From positions 1 to 13,736 of the forward strand of contig CAZKZI010000093.1 of NCBI GenBank assembly GCA_964557205.1: 13,736 bases of DNA, written 5' to 3'. This DNA comes from JAQVQN01 sp964557205. Lineage in GTDB: Bacteria; Verrucomicrobiota; Kiritimatiellia; RFP12; UBA1067. The notes under the pieces were generated by a model that was not told where the DNA came from, made no database searches, and saw only the letters and a list, made by a program, of their open reading frames with translations. The first letter of the stretch is position 1, and each line of letters opens with the position of its first letter. Shown here one piece after another: positions 13,410 to 13,736 of the stretch. The position numbers were made by a program, and so were the translations under genes.

Positions 13410-13709
13410 TTAACAGGCGGTTATGCGGCCGTATTCACCGTCGTAGCCGCCGACGCGTTCGACGCGGCCCTGCCGCACGGCGAGCACGGCTTGGCCGATG
13501 GCGCCGAAATTTTCCAGTGTGGCGGGTGGGGCGTCCAGCAGGAAGGGCAGTTCCGGGCCGGCATCGGACAGAAGCTGGTGGTAGGCTGTGCGTACTCGCT
13601 TAGAGTTTACTCCGACACCGGCCTGTTGCGCCAGCAACTCGGGCAAGGGAATGATGTAACGGTAGGGGAGACGTGCCTGTTCCGGCGGTGCGGCGGCTGG
13701 CTGGACCAT
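13410..13709 (-). CDS. C-terminal part of an endonuclease Q (PHP-domain) family protein, partial or broken
   Basis: About 99 residues resembling the C-terminus of EndoQ-type repair nucleases, which cut 5' of uracil, hypoxanthine or abasic sites in DNA. Recognisable are YRYIIPLPELLAQQAGVGVN (16-35), SKRVRTAYHQLL (36-47), PFLLDAP (55-61) and the family signature GYDGEYG (88-94). Full EndoQ proteins are about 400 residues with the PHP metal site N-terminal, so most of the gene lies beyond the right edge. However, an in-frame TGA (complement of 13716-13718) lies two codons before the first Met. In the neighbouring frame the 27 edge bases read GAVDEAL, which may be the continuation. This points to a frameshift at about 13690-13715 or a truncated gene. 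Family assignment is from memory of the C-terminal motif. Confidence 0.62.
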   Translation of the reverse strand: MVQPAAAPPEQARLPYRYIIPLPELLAQQAGVGVNSKRVRTAYHQLLSDAGPELPFLLDAPPATLENFGAIGQAVLAVRQGRVERVGGYDGEYGRITAC

Positions 13710-13736
13710 AAGGCTTCATCGACGGCCCCTGATGCG

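Noticed and set aside
13319..13603. 94-codon plus-strand frame, very Arg-rich
   Set aside because: Antisense to the EndoQ-like C-terminus; composition is that of a shadow frame.

Overview
The window looks like a chromosomal segment of an anaerobic, Gram-negative member of the PVC group, most likely Kiritimatiellota/Verrucomicrobiota or a close relative. This is inferred from gene content, not from a marker gene. A Kdo transferase (waaA) implies LPS-type lipid A. A secreted autotransporter-associated beta-strand protein, a secreted five-bladed-propeller glycosidase-like protein and a secreted SGNH esterase are typical of polysaccharide-degrading PVC bacteria. The paaK-like ligase with a double-ACT protein is typical of amino-acid-fermenting anaerobes.

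Layout from left to right: (i) 99-1727 (+), a beta-strand-repeat surface protein that stops abruptly inside its first C-terminal repeat. (ii) 1811-3632 (-), a two-gene operon, phenylacetate-CoA ligase then ACT protein, with an extended -10 and an 18-bp palindrome just ahead of the ribosome binding site. (iii) 3633-4421, a long intergenic stretch with stem-loops, a heptamer repeat array and an AT-rich hicB antitoxin gene whose hicA toxin partner is broken by a frameshift after about 18 codons. (iv) 4422-5591 (+), a secreted propeller protein. (v) 5819-7741 (-), biosynthetic arginine decarboxylase (speA), preceded by a possible 17-codon leader ORF starting Met-Arg-Arg. (vi) 7905-11197 (+), divergent from speA: a UvrD/Rep-type helicase followed by waaA. 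(vii) 11315-12427 (+), a secreted SGNH hydrolase. (viii) 12543-13118 (-), queH, whose last codons run into intergenic repeat DNA. (ix) 13410 to the right edge (-), the C-terminal part of an endonuclease Q-like repair protein with an in-frame stop just upstream.

Most genes are ordinary housekeeping or accessory metabolism: arylacetate activation, polyamine synthesis, queuosine synthesis, DNA repair and LPS core. I see no new multi-gene defence or metabolic system. The most unusual signal is outside the genes. Four intergenic spots (about 3930, 5714, 12572, 13212) carry degenerate tandem heptamers (ATTCCTA, ACTCCTG, CAGCCTA and relatives). The longest keeps 7-bp phase for 13 units while the unit sequence changes, and one array is translated as part of the QueH tail. 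Second in interest are the palindrome before paaK, the arginine-codon leader ORF before speA, and the decayed hicBA locus.
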